Shown here piece after piece: positions 1 through 10,000 of a stretch of 41,478 nt of DNA (its first letter is position 1; every line of letters begins with the position of its first letter). The stretch covers positions 1-41,478 of the IMG/VR virus record IMGVR_UViG_3300032132_000017; one strand, given 5' to 3'. Position numbers and translations under genes: made by a program. The notes under the pieces were generated by a model. The model was not told the origin of the DNA, made no database searches, and was given only the letters and a program-made list of their open reading frames with translations. Source of the DNA: a virus.

Positions 1-498
1 ATGTTGACAGCCAAGCAAGAGGCATTTTGCGGATTCATAGCTAGTGGCCAGACTGCCATAGACGCCTATCGCCAGGCATACCGAGACGGTAAGCCAACTA
101 CCATAAGCTCAAGCGCCAACAAGCTACTCCGTCTGCCCCATATCGCCACCAGGATCGACAGCCTTAAGGCAGACACAGCCAGCGCTACAAGCTGGGACCG
201 TGCCAGGTTTGTGGGCGTGCTCTGGCAGCGAAGCCAGGCAGCAAGCCAGGCTGGCCAGCATAGCGCCAGTATCCGAGCCTTAGAGCTTATTGGCCGAGCC
301 TGTGGTCTACTCGTGGACCGTGTCGAGCACAGTGGCAGCGTAGGCGTGGAGCACTACGCCAGGCTCACGATGGACCAATTGGAAGCGCTAGCCAGGCACA
401 GCGACAGCCAGCCAGCCATGGCCGAGCCTGGCCAGGCACAGCCAGCGCTACAGCCTGGCCACATTGTTGAGCCTGTGGCCGAGCCTGTGAGCCTGTGA
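1..498 (+). CDS. terS: Terminase small subunit
   Basis: 165 aa, probably the DNA-recognition subunit that selects phage DNA for packaging and hands it to the large terminase encoded next. The N-terminus (LTAKQEAF, then an AYRQAY-type helix and an RLPHIATRI segment around residues 40-53) has the pattern of the Terminase_2/P27-type helix-turn-helix region. The middle is helical and alanine-rich. The last 35 residues are low-complexity (repeated EP/QP). The gene starts at the first base of the window, so its RBS is not visible and an upstream start cannot be excluded. Codon use is unlike its neighbours, with many GCCAG/CCAGGC strings and AGG arginines. Family call is from pattern and position before terL. 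Confidence 0.8.
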   Translation: MLTAKQEAFCGFIASGQTAIDAYRQAYRDGKPTTISSSANKLLRLPHIATRIDSLKADTASATSWDRARFVGVLWQRSQAASQAGQHSASIRALELIGRACGLLVDRVEHSGSVGVEHYARLTMDQLEALARHSDSQPAMAEPGQAQPALQPGHIVEPVAEPVSL

Positions 499-503
499 GC
501 CTG
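424..503 (+). repeat. GAGCCTG repeats spanning the end of terS
   Basis: GAGCCTG occurs at 424, 469, 481, 489 and 497, with a variant CAGCCTG at 451. The last three copies are spaced exactly 8 bp and run through the terS stop codon (496-498). Small-terminase binding sites (cos/pac) commonly lie in or beside terS, so this is a candidate packaging recognition site. That role is inference. Confidence 0.6.
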
Positions 504-635
504 GCCGCTGTGGCCGTTTCACCGCCAGACCCCCATCCAGGCGGTACCATAGGCCGGGGGGGATTCCTCCGTGTGGTTGGGCACTCAGCGCCAGAAACCC
601 CAAATTATTTTCACTAGGCTCAAGATAGGCACAAA

Positions 636-2135
636 ATGACCACTCCCACAACACAGGAAATCCAACAAGCAGGCACCCTGGCCAGATTCGAGATGGCAAG
701 GCGCAGCTTCCAGAAATTTTTGCCATACATCCAGATCATCGAGCCTGGCACGGGTATGGTGCCCCTGGACATCTGGCCCCATCTCCACGACGCCATCGGG
801 ACCATGGCCGACAGCCGCATGGTCATCTGGGCCAAATCCCGCCAGATCGGCATCACCACCATCCTCTCGGCTTACGTCCTGCATCATGCCTCCTACACGC
901 CCAACGCCCTTGCCCTGGTCTTCTCCAAGGGTGAGCGGGACGCCTGGGAGTTCCTGTCCAAGTCCCGTGCCACCTACGAATCGCTCCCTCCCGAGCTCCA
1001 GAAGCCCCTGGCCCAGCCCGACAACCGGGAGCAACTCACCTTCGCCTCGGGCTCCCGAATCATCACCATGCCCTCCACCGAAGCCGCCGGACGTGGACTC
1101 AACCCCACGCTCGTAGTCATCGATGAGGCCGACTTCCACGAATACCTCGACGCCTGCTACAACTCCGTCAAGCCAGGCCTGGACGACAACGACGGCCAGC
1201 TCATAATGACCTCCACCGTCAACCCGTACCACATGGCGTCCCTATTCCAGCAGCTCTACCAGAACTCGCCGGTCAACGGCTTCCAGCGCCTGTTCTTCGG
1301 CTGGCGCTCCCGGCCCAACAGGGACCAGGAGTGGTACGACGAGCGCAAGGCCCAGTACCCCGACCAGGCCCTGTTCCAGAAGGAGCACCCCGAGACGGAG
1401 GAGGAGGCCTTTGCCCCCGCCCGTGCCCTGGCGGCCTTCGATCTGGACACACTCACGCTCATGCGCCAGGACACCCGTGAGCCCGTGGAGCGCACGACCC
1501 TGGGCAACGGCGTACAGGCCAACATCTACCAGCCCTTCCAACCTGGCAAGCGCTACGCCGCTGGCACGGACACGTCCCACGGCACCGGTAGGGACTTCGC
1601 CGTCACGGTCATACTGGACGCCGTCACGGGCTACATAGCCGCCGACATCTGCTCCCAGGTCCTCAACCCCACTGAGCTTGCCGTGGCCTCCGTGGACCTG
1701 CTCAACCGCTACGACGCCCCTATATGGGCCATCGAGGACAACGACTGGGGCATCCTGACCATCACCATGGCCCAGGAGCTCCGCTACCGACGCCTATATC
1801 ACCGGGATGCCGACCACCCAGGCTGGCACACCTACGACACCGCCGGGATGTCCGGGGGCTCCCGCTACATCCTATGGGGAGACCTCATAGAGGCCATCCA
1901 CTCCCGGTCCATCACCATTCCTAATATGGAAGGACTTTCCCAGTTCTTCAACGTGATCCGTAATCCGGAAAAGCGGGGCCGCATCGAGGCCCAGCAGGGA
2001 GCGCATGACGACTATCCCATGGCCGTGGGCATAGCCTGGCAGATGCGCCAGTTCGCCCGACCCTCAGCCTCAGAACGGGGCCGACGCCGTGATCCCACAC
2101 AGCGCCGACGCCGTAGCTGGTCCCGTTGGAGTTAA
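636..2135 (+). CDS. terL: Terminase large subunit (packaging ATPase-nuclease)
   Basis: 499 aa motor that translocates DNA into the prohead and cuts it. The ATPase half has a variant Walker A typical of phage terminases (KSRQIGITT, residues 67-75), Walker B with catalytic acid (LVVIDEAD, 159-166) and a coupling motif (MTSTVN, 191-196). The RNase H-like nuclease half has its acidic residues at D312 (GTDTSHG), E367/D368 (AIEDND) and D458/D459 (GAHDDYP). The C-terminus is a basic RRRDPTQRRRR tail. Length is normal for the family. It follows terS after a 137-bp gap and is followed 3 bp later by the portal gene. The RBS is weak (AAGATAGG). Confidence 0.96.
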   Translation: MTTPTTQEIQQAGTLARFEMARRSFQKFLPYIQIIEPGTGMVPLDIWPHLHDAIGTMADSRMVIWAKSRQIGITTILSAYVLHHASYTPNALALVFSKGERDAWEFLSKSRATYESLPPELQKPLAQPDNREQLTFASGSRIITMPSTEAAGRGLNPTLVVIDEADFHEYLDACYNSVKPGLDDNDGQLIMTSTVNPYHMASLFQQLYQNSPVNGFQRLFFGWRSRPNRDQEWYDERKAQYPDQALFQKEHPETEEEAFAPARALAAFDLDTLTLMRQDTREPVERTTLGNGVQANIYQPFQPGKRYAAGTDTSHGTGRDFAVTVILDAVTGYIAADICSQVLNPTELAVASVDLLNRYDAPIWAIEDNDWGILTITMAQELRYRRLYHRDADHPGWHTYDTAGMSGGSRYILWGDLIEAIHSRSITIPNMEGLSQFFNVIRNPEKRGRIEAQQGAHDDYPMAVGIAWQMRQFARPSASERGRRRDPTQRRRRSWSRWS

Positions 2136-2138
2136 GAG

Positions 2139-3989
2139 ATGCCTTTTAAAGGATTCGAAGACGAGCCCGACGCCAATTCCATAGATATGTACCGCTCCCA
2201 TCTCAAGGAGGTGTGGACCGCCGCCCACCGCAAGTGGGAGCAGTATGACTCGTACTACTTCCGCACCTATTCCGTATGGGACGGCTCCGAGTCACACAAC
2301 CGCCCAGGCTGGCTCAAACCGGCCCGCCCCACATCCGTAGTGGACAGCGCCGTAGACCACCAACTGGCCTCCGAGCCCACACCCCACCGCTTTCCCGTGC
2401 GCCAGTCCGAGGAGTCCCGCTCCAACGCAGACCGTGTGGAGGAGGGCATCAAGGCCATACTGGACGAAGCCGCCCTGCTCGAACCAGCCCTCACATGGAA
2501 GCAGGAGGGTAAGAACCTAGTCCACCTGGGCTACGCCGTCCACGAGCTGGGCCTGGACTCAAACGTGCTCCAGCGCCGTGCCGACGAGCCCTCCCGCAAC
2601 GGGGACTCCGAGGAGGACTTCCGGGCCAACATGCGCCTGTTCGAGCACTACCGGAAGACGGCCATGCCCTTCCGTACCCGTGCTCCCCACCCGGCCCGCA
2701 TCCTACTCGATCCCTGGGAGAAGCGCCCCCGCATAGCCATACGCCATGCCCGCCGCTTCTCGCAAGACCTCTATGAGCTCACCCTGGCCCGCCAGAAGCG
2801 TGGACGCCCCGTGGACCTGTGGGAGGTACGCAACAACCGGCCCTTCGAGCTCATCCTTGTAGACGAGTACTGGACCGAATGCTGGCATGCCATGGCCGTC
2901 TCTGGCCACGTTGCCAGCACTGGCCGTGAGTATCACACCAACAAGCGCCTCCTGTTCACCGAGAAGAACACCTGGGGCTTCGTACCCTACTCCCACGCCT
3001 ACGCAGGCTTCGGGCAGGAGCCGACCAACTCTGACCGTATAGACCCGGCCAACCTGGCCATCGGCATACTGGACTCGGTCATAGGCGACATCCGTGCCCA
3101 GGCCCAGGCTGTCTCCGGACGCCACAACGCCCTCATGGACGCCACCTTCAACCCCATCGGCACCAACATGGGGGCCGAAGAGCTCCGTGACCAGCTCGAC
3201 CAGGGCGACATCCTGGAGGTCCCTGACCGGAGCTCCGTCTGGCGCATGGAGATACCCCAACTACCCCGCTGGATGTTCCAGACCGAGGAATGGCTGGCCC
3301 GTGACATCGAGGAAGGCACCTTCTCCCGTGCCCTATCAGGCGTCCGGGAACAGGGCGTCTCCACCGTGGGCCAACAAGCCATCCTCTCCACAGCGGCAGG
3401 CCGCAAGTTCGTGGGAGTCTCCCGCCAACTTGAACACCTCGCCACCGTGGCGGCATCCCAGATACTGCAACTCACCGACCTGCTCGACCTGGACCTCACC
3501 GTCCGGGGCAAGACGCTTCGTCCCTCCTACGTAGAGTCCGACTACACGATCCACGTCTCCTTCGACCTGGTAGACCCCGTCCTGCAGCTCCAGCAGCGCC
3601 AACTCGGCATGCAGGAAGTAGCCGCCGGTCTCAAGTCTGCCGAGACCTACTGGTCATCGGACGCCCATCTGGAGGACGCCACAGGGGAGCGCAAGCGCCT
3701 GCTCATGGACTGGGTACGCAAGAACCCCCTCGTCCATCAGGCCATGGCGATGGAGGTGGCCCGAGAAGAGGGTATCGAAGCCCTGGTAGAACGTGCCATA
3801 GGCATGGCCCAGGGAGGCGGCGGTGGCCCCATGGGAGGTGGCGGTGGCTCCATGCTAGGCCCGGATGGTATGCCCCTCGACCAGTCCATGGGACAGACGG
3901 GAGGGGCCCCGGCAGCGGAAGGCCAACTACGCCAGGGACTGACACCCAACACGGCCTCTCCTGGCCGCACAGGAGCTAACCTTGCCTAA
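2139..3989 (+). CDS. Portal protein
   Basis: 616 aa, probably forming the ring at the capsid vertex through which DNA enters and leaves. The call rests on position directly after terL, on length, and on a mixed helical/beta sequence with a helix-rich C-terminal part (stem/crown-like, about residues 420-560). The C-terminus carries two glycine-rich runs (GGGGGPMGGGGG, about residues 563-574) followed by a disordered tail. A GGAG upstream in the end of terL serves as RBS for ATG 2139. No single diagnostic motif is visible, so the family assignment is by context and overall pattern. Confidence 0.82.
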   Translation: MPFKGFEDEPDANSIDMYRSHLKEVWTAAHRKWEQYDSYYFRTYSVWDGSESHNRPGWLKPARPTSVVDSAVDHQLASEPTPHRFPVRQSEESRSNADRVEEGIKAILDEAALLEPALTWKQEGKNLVHLGYAVHELGLDSNVLQRRADEPSRNGDSEEDFRANMRLFEHYRKTAMPFRTRAPHPARILLDPWEKRPRIAIRHARRFSQDLYELTLARQKRGRPVDLWEVRNNRPFELILVDEYWTECWHAMAVSGHVASTGREYHTNKRLLFTEKNTWGFVPYSHAYAGFGQEPTNSDRIDPANLAIGILDSVIGDIRAQAQAVSGRHNALMDATFNPIGTNMGAEELRDQLDQGDILEVPDRSSVWRMEIPQLPRWMFQTEEWLARDIEEGTFSRALSGVREQGVSTVGQQAILSTAAGRKFVGVSRQLEHLATVAASQILQLTDLLDLDLTVRGKTLRPSYVESDYTIHVSFDLVDPVLQLQQRQLGMQEVAAGLKSAETYWSSDAHLEDATGERKRLLMDWVRKNPLVHQAMAMEVAREEGIEALVERAIGMAQGGGGGPMGGGGGSMLGPDGMPLDQSMGQTGGAPAAEGQLRQGLTPNTASPGRTGANLA

Positions 3990-4221
3990 CAAGAACGAGT
4001 TCACCGAGGCCGTCCTGTCCATGAAGGACGAGCTTGACGACATGCGTAAGAAGGCCGACAGGTCCCGGCCCATACCATTCATGCAGCGCCGTGTCCGTGA
4101 CCGGGCCAGCGCAGCATCCCAGTTCCAGCAGCTCAGTCCCCAGGAGAAGCAAGCCTTCATCCAGGAGAACGGGCTTGAGGCTACATTGAAACTTCTAAGA
4201 GGCACGGCAGAGGGGGCATAA
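3982..4221 (+). CDS. Small charged protein after portal
   Basis: 79 aa, highly charged and helical, unrecognised. The start is TTG at 3982, overlapping the portal stop, because AGGAG at 3971-3975 is at ideal distance. The first ATG (4021) has no comparable RBS. Its stop overlaps the next start (TAATG), so the two are translationally coupled. A small helical protein between portal and ejection genes could be a head-completion or accessory factor, but nothing in the sequence shows this. Confidence 0.7.
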   Translation: MPNKNEFTEAVLSMKDELDDMRKKADRSRPIPFMQRRVRDRASAASQFQQLSPQEKQAFIQENGLEATLKLLRGTAEGA

Positions 4222-7097
4222 TGGACCCACATCCACTGACTAAAAAACATCCGAATACTCCGGAAGGCGAGGCCGCTGCCAAGTTTGAGGCTAAACGAGC
4301 GTTTAATCTTGATCAGTACAAAGGCAAGGTAGACCCCGACGATTTTGACGTGCTCTGGAATGACACCGAAGGGCGGTGGTTCTTGCACTTCAAAGACCTC
4401 GCTCCTGGGGCTCCTGGTGCGATAAACATCCAGCAAGAACAGGTCAGGGATGAGTTCTCTGGCGACATGTACACCGGCTTCTTCCAGATAGGCGCAGACG
4501 GTAAGCCCAAGCTGGTTGGCTTCAGAGCCTCCGAGAAGAACATCCAGGGCCTCGACCCCACCCAGCTCCTTGAGATCAGAGCACAGAACGTGGTGGGCAA
4601 TCAGATCGTCTATGAGCTCATGGATGGCACCAAGATACGCCAGAACATCGAGAAGCCCGACAAGGTCATCTCAGGTGCCGATATCAAGGAGCTCCGCACT
4701 ACCATGCTCAACGACGGCAGCAGCCTACAGTGGTATGCCGTAGGCGACCAGGTCAAGAACTTCCATATCCCGGCAGACGTGGACCTCAGCAAGGTCAAGT
4801 TTTCCCACGCCGAGCGCCTGGGTAAGCAAGGAGAGCCTGGCTACAACGAGCTTGTAGCGGTCATGACGGACGGCTCCAAGTTCCGCTTCTCGGCTGACAC
4901 CGAGGTCATGGACCCCAAGGATATAGAGATAGCCCATGAGGTAGAACTCGATGACCGCACCGTGGTCATCCTCAACGATGGCACCAAGGTCCAGATACCC
5001 CACGACGAGGAACTACCCACCGCCGAGATTCTCCAGGATGAGCAAACCGACGAGTGGTATGTCAAACAGCCAGACGGTAGATTAACCTTCTTCGAGCCCT
5101 ACCGTGAGGGTAAACTGACCACACTCCCAAACGGAGAGATCGCTGTCATCCAGCCCGATGGCAGACTAGCGCCCTGGCCTACCAAGTACCAGTCAGGTAC
5201 GTTCCGGGACCCCAACACCGGGCGCTGGTTCGAGCAGCAGACCACAGGCGCTATCCGGGAGATGGACCCCCGTACCCAACCCGGCGTCGTACAGATGGGT
5301 GGGCGTGAGTTCCTCCAGCAAGGAGATACCAGCCTAGAGGAGCTCGACCCTCGTTTCCAGCCTGGCGTCATCAGCCGTGATGGCGTACAGCTCATCCAAC
5401 AGCTAAGTGGTCAGGTCTCACAGACCCGTGCCGCCAACCTGGACGAGGTCATAGCCCAGGCCCTTATCGACGGCGACTTCGACAAGGCCTTCGCCTTCCA
5501 GGACTTCAAGACCCGCCCCACTGCCCTGGAGGCTTTCCAGGCCGCTGTGGCCTTTGCCCGGTCCCCCGCAGACCAGCAGCTCATATCCTCGCTGGCCCGT
5601 GGTGAGACCACCGTCGAGCCCCCGCCCCCAGGCACCATCCGCAGGGTGGGCCCACAACCCGACTTCCTTGTACAGGAGTACAACACCTTCCAGCAGCGCC
5701 TGCGGGCAGGGCGTCCACCTTCGGCAGCGGAGCAGCAGCAGTTCATGACCCGCTTCCAGGAGGGCCGCACCCCCCTCACCGACCAACAGGACGCAACCAT
5801 CAGCCAACAACAACAGCAGCTCGAACAGCAGAAAGCCAACTTCGACCTGCGTATGGCCAAGCTAGAGACCGCCAACCAGAAGCAACAGCAGGACTACAAT
5901 CTCAAGATAGCGCAGGCCAATAAGGACCGTGTTACCGGGCAAAGAACCGTAGATGCCGCCTATGCCGCTGCTGGTGGTGATCCTACTGGTGACTCTGGTG
6001 ACGTACCAACCTACCAAGAGACAGTTGATGGTGTGACCCGTACATACCGTGGAACAAAAGGAACCCCTGGCGCTAATCCGACTGCTGCACTGTATGTGGA
6101 CCCTGTTACCGGCGAGACCATAGACAATGCGGTGGACTTCGCCGAGTCTCTAGGGGCATTGGATATCATCAAAACCACTAACCCGGATGGCAGCACGTCT
6201 GGAGCCAACGCACTTAGCGTAGACCATATAGCGAACATAGCTAGAAACGCTGCCAAGTCAGGCCAGAACGTAGGCACTGCCATCAGAAACGCTATAAACA
6301 AGAAGAGAAATGACGTAATAGCCAACGCCCCCGCTGATAGTATGGTGAGCCAAGGTAGTTTCTCCAGTAAGGTTGCTGATGCTCCTGCTGATGCTCCTGC
6401 TCCTGCTCCTGTTTCTGGTATAACTCCGGATACTATTTCTACTTCTTCTCAAGGAAGGTCTAATGTAGCGTATCAAGAAGCGTATGAAGAAGCCGAAGAA
6501 GCAGCCGCAGAGATGGAAAGACCCGTTACCTCTGGAGTAGACATCGGTAGGACGGAGACAGGATTTGACGTCTCTGATGTAGACTTGGGTAGTTGGCAAG
6601 ATATAGATGCGGCTCTATCAGAGCAAGGTTTTGAAACCCATTCTTATGCCCAAGGTGGCATGACCCATGGCAAGAACCTTGAGATAGTAGGTGAAGAAGG
6701 CCCCGAGCTCGTAGACCTCCCACCCGGCACATTCGTTCTTCCCATCAAAGGGCTCAACCAACGCCAGGTGCGCCAGGCCAAGCGTCGGGGCGTCCCAGGC
6801 TACCAGTCCGGCGGCGTGGTCTTCGAGGGCCTACCCTTTGGCCTGCGCCAACTTCAGGCTGGCCGTGCCATCACCCCGCCCCGAGGCTACCTGTCCCGTG
6901 CCGCAGGCCTGACCCTGCCCTCGGCCCAGGCCTTCCAGAACATCACGCCCGAGTCCAGAGATGTATTCATGGACCTGGCGTCCCAGGCAGGCATCCCGCC
7001 CAAGTCCTTCGCCCAGGAGCTCCAACTGACGCAGCCCAGGGGCGCTCGGCAACCCACCGTCCGGATGCTGCCATTCAGTAGTAGAGGTGCTAGATAA
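4221..7097 (+). CDS. Large virion protein with a tape-measure-like C-terminal motif (probable ejection protein)
   Basis: 958 aa. Residues about 130-320 contain repeated short strand-turn units built on DG or NG (LMDGTK, MTDGSK, LNDGTK, QPDGRL, LPNGEI, QPDGRL). Residues about 525-575 form a glutamine-rich coiled coil. Residues about 715-725 are an Ala-Pro linker. Residues about 810-845 carry GGMTHGK then IVGEEGPELVDLPPGT, a motif common near the C-termini of tape-measure and other long tail proteins. The gene lies before the scaffold and capsid genes rather than among tail genes, which favours an internal ejection protein (inference). DNA for residues about 635-815 is much lower in G+C than the rest (see findings). 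No enzymatic motif was seen. Confidence 0.7.
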   Translation: MDPHPLTKKHPNTPEGEAAAKFEAKRAFNLDQYKGKVDPDDFDVLWNDTEGRWFLHFKDLAPGAPGAINIQQEQVRDEFSGDMYTGFFQIGADGKPKLVGFRASEKNIQGLDPTQLLEIRAQNVVGNQIVYELMDGTKIRQNIEKPDKVISGADIKELRTTMLNDGSSLQWYAVGDQVKNFHIPADVDLSKVKFSHAERLGKQGEPGYNELVAVMTDGSKFRFSADTEVMDPKDIEIAHEVELDDRTVVILNDGTKVQIPHDEELPTAEILQDEQTDEWYVKQPDGRLTFFEPYREGKLTTLPNGEIAVIQPDGRLAPWPTKYQSGTFRDPNTGRWFEQQTTGAIREMDPRTQPGVVQMGGREFLQQGDTSLEELDPRFQPGVISRDGVQLIQQLSGQVSQTRAANLDEVIAQALIDGDFDKAFAFQDFKTRPTALEAFQAAVAFARSPADQQLISSLARGETTVEPPPPGTIRRVGPQPDFLVQEYNTFQQRLRAGRPPSAAEQQQFMTRFQEGRTPLTDQQDATISQQQQQLEQQKANFDLRMAKLETANQKQQQDYNLKIAQANKDRVTGQRTVDAAYAAAGGDPTGDSGDVPTYQETVDGVTRTYRGTKGTPGANPTAALYVDPVTGETIDNAVDFAESLGALDIIKTTNPDGSTSGANALSVDHIANIARNAAKSGQNVGTAIRNAINKKRNDVIANAPADSMVSQGSFSSKVADAPADAPAPAPVSGITPDTISTSSQGRSNVAYQEAYEEAEEAAAEMERPVTSGVDIGRTETGFDVSDVDLGSWQDIDAALSEQGFETHSYAQGGMTHGKNLEIVGEEGPELVDLPPGTFVLPIKGLNQRQVRQAKRRGVPGYQSGGVVFEGLPFGLRQLQAGRAITPPRGYLSRAAGLTLPSAQAFQNITPESRDVFMDLASQAGIPPKSFAQELQLTQPRGARQPTVRMLPFSSRGAR

Positions 7098-10000
7098 TGG
7101 CTTTCGACCTACCGATCCAGACCGCTGGCCGACGCCGCTTACAGAAGATAAGGCTAGAGGAACAGCGCCTCAGGGAACAGGCTGAAGAAGAGGATTACGG
7201 GCTAGACCTGGTGCGCCCGCCTGCCTTAGAGCTCCCTAAGCCAGAGCGCCCCCCTCGCATGGGCTCCTGGGACCGCTTTGCCCCCATGGAAGACGATATA
7301 ACGGAAGGCGAGTTCCTACAGGACAAGCAGGCCCGACAACAGCCACTGACCCTGGAGGACTTCAACAGCGCCCGTAGTAACCGATTCCGTCAGGAGACGC
7401 TCCGCAGGAACGAGACTGGCGTAGATGTAACGGAGGAGGACGAGAGCTGGAGAGCCCCGCCAAGGCTGTTCCCTACGGCAACCCAGGCACCAGTATCAGC
7501 TCCCCCCGAGATAACCCTGACCGAGCGCCAACTGAACGCCGACACCACGCTCCAGCGCATACAGGAGCAGTACCCGAAGGCTGCGTTCCGTCAAGAGGAG
7601 CCCTCATTCCCACCCTTCGGGGAACTGAGCGTCGGAGCTGCCCAAGTCCAGTCCCAGTCTTTAGGGCAGAACCTCCTGGGCCTGACCACAGCACCACTGG
7701 GGGCGCTAGAGAGTACCTTTACCCCTATAGCCAGGTTTGGAGCCGAGATAGCTCCTATCTCCAGTCTTGTTAAAGCAGGGTCACCACCCCTTCTGGCTAT
7801 GGAGCAGGCAACTAATATACGGGAGTTGATCCGGAACCCCACCACCGACACGGGCAGACTACTAGCTGGCCGGTCCAACCTATATGAGTTCATGAACGAG
7901 TCTGTGGAGACCAGCCGTACACTGCCCTGGTACCAGAACATGGCAGAAGGTGCCCTATATGACCCCACCATCGTCTATGGCTCTGCCAAGTCGCTGCTCC
8001 GGGGTATCGTCTATGCCAGTGAACTAGGAGGCATCACTGTCCCCGTAGCCAGGGCATCAACCAAGGCAAGGCCCAACCTGTCTCCTTGGGAGAACAAGCG
8101 CCTTGGCCAGATAAACAGGGCCCTCAATGCAGGCAAAAAGCGCATGAAGACAGCAGCCGACGCCGGTAACGTGGATGAAGCTGCCAAGATAAGGGAGCGC
8201 CTGAACACACTTACCAGGGACAAGGCAAGGCTAGTTACCAAGACCCCGGAAGCCCAGGAGCTCAGTCAGGAAGCCGCCCTATCCAGCCGTTCCACGCCTT
8301 CCACTCAGATCGATCCACTCCGACGTACCCTCATCCCAGAGGGAGCTGTCGATGTGGACATCAGCGGTGCCAGACGGGCCTCTATGCTGGAGGAGTTCGA
8401 GCAGACCCCCTTCGAGGGGATGATGGTAGAGGATGTCTTCCTGGGCCAGGACCGCTCCTACATGATAAAGGAGTTTGGCCTGGAGAGCGCAGCGGCCCAC
8501 AACGAGTTCGTAGCCCCCCTACTAGACCTGTCCGAGCGTATAGCCTCAGTAAAGACCGTGGACAGCCCCGCTATGCGCCAATTCCTGGCCAAGACGGGCG
8601 TAAACCCCGGTGCCGCCATGGACAGTGACGTGGGCAAGGCCTATCTAGGCTTCATGCAGCAGCGCATATCCTCCGATGAGATGGTCAGTACGGTGATGAG
8701 CTCGGTCTTCGACTTCCACATGGGCAAGGGCTGGAAGGGAGGCCAGCTCGGGCGCAGCAGCCACCTGCTCCCTCTGGACCGTGATGGCTTCTGGAAAGGC
8801 CTCAAGCTCAAGAACGGCACCTCGTCCAAGCAGCTCTGGTACAACGTCCTGGAACATCCCGACAGGTACGACCTCACCGATGCTCAACAGGCATTCATAA
8901 AGGACTACAACCAGGTGACCAACGTGGAGATTCCCGCCCTGCTGGACTTCCACGGCATCAACCAGCGTATGCGGTCCAGGACCCAGGGTGAGTACTACGT
9001 CCCCCGCTCGGTAGACGAGATAAGAGGCGTCCTGATCCGTGGCGCTTCCGACCCCGACATACGCCGCCACATAGACGACGCCACCGAGGGCTTCCTCAAC
9101 CAGGGCGTCCGGTACTCCAACGACCCCCGCAAGGTGCTGGAACTGCACCTGCGCTGGGCCTACAGCAAGGTAGCCAAGAAGCAACTGGACGACACCCTGG
9201 AGCCCCTCTCCATCACGGCCACGGACCTCGTCTCCAAGCCCACCCGATCTGCTTACCAGGAAGCCTGGGCTCTCAAGTCAGGCCTGGAGGTAGAGCTCCG
9301 CAAGACCCAGCGGGCGCTCAAGACGGTCCTGGGTCACGTCAAGGTCACGGGTGCCCGGGAAGCAGGCTCAAGACGGTCCCGGTCATACAGCATAAGGCAT
9401 GTCCACCAACTGAATAAGGTCATCAACGACCTGGAGAACCTGCCCTTCGAGGAGTCCCCAGGCATCTCCCTCACAGGGGAGGTACAGCCCGACCAGGTAT
9501 TCGAAGGCCTCAAGTATGCTGGCAACCGTGGCCGCATCATGGGCAAGATAAGCGAGGCCAAGGAACAACTGAGAAAGCTAGAGGCCAGGGAGCGTGTTGA
9601 GGCCCGACAGCAGGCTAGAGCTTTTAACTTGGAAAACCAGCTCAAGGCCAGGATGAAGATACTCACTGACTATCAGGACGCCCTCAAGACCGAGCTCAAC
9701 TCCGCTGACATGACATGGAAGCTATCCAAGACCAAGTACCTGGATGAACTTGCAGCGGCCAAGAAAAAGCAGGCTTCTCCCAGCGAACTCTGGGGGGTGA
9801 ACCAGCCCGACGACATCGCCATAGCCACCTGGCGTGGAAAGTTCTTCCGGCGTGAGGACGCCGACCTGCTCAACAAGAGGCTCCCCCTGGTACTGGGGGA
9901 TGAGCACATAAGCGACAAGGTCTTCAAGTCCTTCGAGCAATTCGGTAACGTCGTCCGGTTCCTCTCGGCCTCGTTGGACTTCGCCATGCCTTTCATCCAG

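Noticed and set aside
585-1580. - strand frames opposite the large terminase
   Set aside because: Antisense shadows: no RBS, biased composition, and the terminase motifs are on the + strand.
4221-7097. Calling the 958-aa gene the tape-measure protein
   Set aside because: Only the C-terminal motif fits; position before scaffold and capsid, and absence of tail-tube genes, argue against it.
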